Made by a program: the position numbers and the translations under genes. Shown in pieces: positions 60,383 through 64,000 of a DNA stretch of 64,000 nucleotides. Numbering within the stretch: the first letter of the stretch is position 1; each line of letters opens with the position of its first letter. The notes beneath the pieces were generated by a model, which had not been told where the DNA came from, made no database searches, and was given only the letters and a program-made list of their open reading frames with translations. The DNA comes from Melieria omissa (lineage: Eukaryota > Arthropoda > Insecta > Diptera > Ulidiidae), in NCBI GenBank assembly GCA_963971225.1, contig OZ020268.1, positions 42,477,348 to 42,541,347 on the forward strand, read 5' to 3'.

Positions 60383-61640
60383 ATGAATTACATGTCCGAA
60401 AAGCCTGAATTACTCCAATTTTCAAAAGTAGTAACAAAAATTATGTGTCCAATTACAGGCCAATCTCCAAGTTATTCACGGTTTCTAAGATTTATTTTGC
60501 GGTTAAAACATCAACATGGTTTTGTGTCTGGTCGGTCCACCGTAACCTACCTTGCGGTTTTTTCTGAGTACTGCATCTCGGCTTTTCAGAAGGGCTTACA
60601 AGTTGATACTATTTATACTGACTTTTCTAAAGCATTTGATAGAGTCTCTTATACAATTTTACTTGCTAAACTCTCTGGTCTTGGTTTTCATTCTGTATTT
60701 CTTGAATGGTTAAAATCTTATCTTAGTGATGGTCTCTGTGTTGTCATTTGAAAACACCCCCTCCCAGCCTTTTATGCCGACCTCCGGTGTTCCCCAGCAT
60801 AGTATTTTAGATTCGCTATTATTTTTGTTTTTTATTAATGATGTTAGTTCGCGCTTTTCAACTTCCATATTTCTAATTTGTATGCAGACCTTAAAATTTA
60901 CGCTGAGTTTAGAACCCCTGAGGATTCCTCTGCGGTTCAATCTGAGCTTAACATCCTATTTGATTGGTGTGTCAGTAATCGTCTCTTCCTTAACACCAAT
61001 AAATGTTTTCAACTTTCTCTAAGAAACGTATTTCTTTTTCTGCCTCCTACTTTATTTCAAACTCTGGGCTTAGAACGGTCAGTGTGATCAAAGACCTGTC
61101 TTTTTCGATTCTAATTTCTTTTTTCTGCACATATTGACTACCATATCCAAATCGTGTTCTATGTTAACCTTTATTCGTCGCAACTGTTCTACCTTCTCGG
61201 ACCCTTGTACTTTCAAGTTACTTTATTACGAAGGTTATTTTTCGGTTCCCATTCATGACTCACGTTGTCAGCTTATAAACTTGAAATCGCTACTTAGCAG
61301 ATCTGTTTTCTCATTGAAATTTGTATACAACATCGTGAATGGACTTATTGACTGCTCACCTCTTCTTGAAAAAATTAATTTTAATATTCCAGCCAGAAAT
61401 CTTCGGCGGTCTGAGCTTTTTAATTTTTACCCTAACAAGACCAATTATGCTAAAAATGCTCTATTACAAGAGTTCTAACTGAATTTAATAGCCTCCCAAA
61501 TTTTTTGGACATTGATCTTTCGTTACCTTTAAATGTATTTTCATGCAAGTTATCTAATAAGTTTCTTTAAGTTTATTCATCGAATTTTATTGAATTTCCT
61601 TAGTCTGTAATTTGATTAGACTTAATTTAGAAACAATAAA
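60383..61640 (+). mobile_element. non-LTR retrotransposon fragment with reverse transcriptase
   Basis: Several overlapping plus-strand frames (60383-60751, 60726-61022, 60878-61087, 61134-61478) together resemble one jockey/CR1-like reverse transcriptase. HGFVSGRSTVTYLAVF and TDFSKAFDRVS (with a catalytic Asp) come first, then a SGVPQHSILDSLLF-like segment. The catalytic YADD site is damaged: it reads YADL. The C-terminal LLEKINFNIPARNLR segment follows. At least three frameshifts make it inactive. It lacks the endonuclease part, so it is 5'-truncated. Confidence 0.8.
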
Positions 61641-62197
61641 TATTCGGTATATGAAAGTGGTTACTAAAGCAGTTGGTTGCATACTAACATGATCAAGCAT
61701 TTATTCTATTAAGAACTCTCGAAGGTAGGAAGAAAGGTACTGAGCATCGTGGGTGTGGTCACACTATGGTATTGGAACTTGTAATATGGATTCGAATGAC
61801 CCCAATAGTTGCATCAAGCTCAATGCAATTACGTCACTACATCCCTCTGCATGTAAGCAAATCACTTCAGTCATATAATCACAGTTCCACACGGTGTAAT
61901 TTTTATTTCATATAAATTCATCAAAGTTTTTGCTTAAAAACCTATTTGTGTAATCCATAAATTCCAGTAATTCAATTACTATTAACAAGTATTAACAAGT
62001 ATTAACATGTGTTCTTATACGTATGCGTATATATTGTTCGACGCTCAACTTAATTGTGAATTGTCTATTACATTTGCTTTATAAAAAAATCCATACAAAA
62101 AAGAGTATATATTAAAATTTTTCTTAAAATTATTGAAGGATCTTCCGTCGTTTATTGTCTTTTATAACTGCTACAAACTGTGTTTTCGTGCGCGCCG
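61641..62197. other. 3' flank of Zw
   Basis: AT-rich non-coding sequence directly downstream of the Zw stop codon. ATTAACAAGT is repeated in tandem three times at about 61978-62007. Confidence 0.5.
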
Positions 62198-63951
62198 TCA
62201 TTTGTTGCCGTGCCATTTGTACGAGCCGTAGTACTTGAAGTTGTTCTCCGCGCACTTTATGTTCGCCTCCTTGGGGCCACGCGAACCATAGACATATGGA
62301 ATGGGTTTGATTTTCTCCTTCTCGATTTTATGCAGCACCGGAGTGAAGATGCGCCACGCTTCGAGCAACTCATCCGAGCGCACGAAGTGCATCTGCGAGC
62401 CGCAAAACACATCGAGAATGAGTCTTTCGTACGCTTCCGGCAGGTGAGAGTCCTTGTAGCGATGCTCATATGTCAAATCCAGTTCGGTCTCTTCGATGTC
62501 GAATGTGATGCCAGGGCTCTTGGTCATCATTTTGAAGTACAGTGCCTCGCCCGGCTGCACGCGTATCACCAGTTCATTGCGTTTGCTGTTGCCCTCGAAA
62601 ATGTCGCCGGGCACATCGCGATACTGGATACGCACTTCCGCTTTGCGCTCGTTCAGCGCTTTGCCGCAGCGCAGTATGAACGGAACTCCTTCCCAGCGCT
62701 CGTTGATGATCTTCAGCACACCCATCGCATAAGTGGGCGTGTTAGAGTTCTTCGACACGGTCGGGTCATCCAGGTAACCCTCTCTAGCATCACCTGTGCC
62801 CTCCGGATCGCCAACGTACTGGCCGAGCACCATGTCGTCCAATGTCAGCGCCGGAATGCTCTTCAGCACCTTCACCTTTTCGTCGCGTATGTCGTCCGGC
62901 TGGCAACTGACTGGCTTCTCCATGGCGACCAGCGAGAGTATTTGCAGCAGATGATTCTGCATGACGTCGCGTATAATGCCGAACTCGTCGAAGTAGCCGC
63001 CACGTCCCTGCGTACCGAACGGCTCCTTGAACGTAATCTGCACTGATGCGATGTTCTCTCGATTCCAGGTGGAGCTGAGTACTTTGTTGGCAAAGCGTAT
63101 AGTCATCAGATTCTGCACCATCTCCTTGCCCAGATAATGGTCGATGCGGTAGATTTGTTCCTCATGGAAAAGCGACGCCAGGTGGTCGCTCAGTTCTTTG
63201 GAGCTGACATCGTCGCGACCGAACGGCTTCTCAATGATCACACGATTCCAGCCGCTTTAAATTACAAAACAGGTTGAGTTGGCTGCACAGTAACGACAGG
63301 AAGATTGACCGTTGGCTACTCACCATTTCGACAGACAAATATTCTTAATGTTGACGGTGACTTCCTGGAACACCGACGGCGGCAGCGCCAAATAGAAAAT
63401 GCGATTACAGTTGCACTTGCAATCCATGCTCTCCATTTGTTTCTTGAGCGCTTCGAAGCCGGCACGTCCGTCGTAGCTGCCCGCAACGTAGGCGTTCAGG
63501 CGCCAAAACTCATTGTACTTATCCATCTCGTCGGGCTGCACCTGCGAATGTTAATGCAGAATGAAGAGATGTTTATTCGAAACTGGCGTTTCTTCGGCAA
63601 CTTACGTTCATATATTGTTGACAGTTGGCTTTCAAGTCATCAACGGTCAGTTTGGAGCGCGCATAACCGCAGAACTTGGTCGGTTTCGGCAGCAGGTTAT
63701 CGCGGTAGAGCCACCACAAGGTGGGATAGATTTTCTTCTTGGCCAAATCACCCTGTGCGAATTTGGATGGAAAGTAAATTCAGTTGTAGCTAAAGGAAAG
63801 TTTGACAAACTCTGAACACTTACGGATGCTCCGAAAATCACAAAGGTGTGCGGCACCTGACCATCAAAGTGTGTACCTTCACACACCATCGTCGTGGACT
63901 TGAGTGAATTAATAATACGATAAAGTGCGGTTTCGTGAGGATCAGAGTGTC
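62198..63951 (-). CDS. Zw: glucose-6-phosphate dehydrogenase, 3' part (5' end outside the window)
   Basis: Four minus-strand exons (63824-63951, 63606-63752, 63324-63541, 62198-63254) join in consistent phases and cover most of the enzyme. The exon at 63824-63951 ends in FVIFGAS and joins [11 protein letters not shown], forming the NADP-binding GASGDLA motif. RIDHYLGKE, the glucose-6-phosphate site with its lysine and catalytic His, lies in the last exon, as does EKPFGRD. It oxidises glucose-6-phosphate to 6-phosphogluconolactone with NADP, the first and controlling step of the pentose phosphate pathway in the cytosol. The final exon is 1,057 bases. Translation starts in an exon to the right of the window, so the N-terminus is missing here; no disabling change is seen. 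Confidence 0.97.
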
Positions 63952-64000
63952 CTGTAATTACATAGGCAAAATTAATGCATTGGAGACTCGGTAGAAATAT

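Noticed and set aside
62180..63046. A 288-codon plus-strand frame at Zw
   Set aside because: Antisense shadow of the Zw exon with no family signature.

Overview
This is nuclear DNA from a higher dipteran, most likely a true fruit fly (Tephritidae). The basis is intron-split genes with GT-AG splice sites, AT-rich non-coding DNA, and proteins that match Drosophila families: kinesin-13 Klp10A, the caspase Dredd, glucose-6-phosphate dehydrogenase Zw, a ZAD zinc-finger protein, an insect gustatory receptor and single-domain von Willebrand factor C (SVC) peptides. The family-level assignment is inference. From memory, Klp10A, Dredd, Zw and the Vago group of SVC genes are all X-linked in D. melanogaster, so the window probably belongs to Muller element A.

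Layout. 0.7-22.3 kb holds five small secreted SVC-peptide genes on both strands, with a gustatory receptor gene among them. Around them lie fragments of non-LTR, mariner, Tc1 and piggyBac-like elements. 24.5-25.4 kb holds a single-exon CDK2AP1/DOC-1 homologue (minus). 26-31 kb is transposon-derived. 33.3-36.9 kb holds Klp10A (plus, 4 coding exons). 38.5-41.3 kb holds a 629-residue ZAD protein with 7 C2H2 fingers (minus, 6 exons). It is divergent from Dredd at 42.5-45.4 kb (plus, 7 exons). 49.5-51.8 kb holds a TMEM198-like membrane protein (minus). 53.5-61.6 kb is a transposon-rich block with several precisely delimited elements. 62.2 kb to the right edge holds the 3' part of Zw (minus), whose 5' end lies outside the window.

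How the genes relate. The SVC genes are a local tandem family. They share 8 cysteines in one pattern and two intron positions (one member has lost the second intron). Four of the five have a readable TATA box with an initiator. SVC peptides such as Vago are infection- or stress-responsive in insects, and Dredd is the IMD-pathway caspase, but nothing here shows co-regulation. The other genes are unrelated housekeeping or cell-biology genes.

Mobile DNA makes up much of the rest. I find five TTAA-flanked piggyBac-type MITEs, a non-autonomous hAT with an exact 8-bp target duplication, a decayed Tc1-type element with doubled repeats, a deleted mariner, two pogo/Tigger-like elements, four copies of a tRNA-derived SINE and three non-LTR fragments. 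No tRNA or rRNA genes and no CRISPR arrays were found. Exon boundaries were placed by eye from splice signals and reading-frame continuity.
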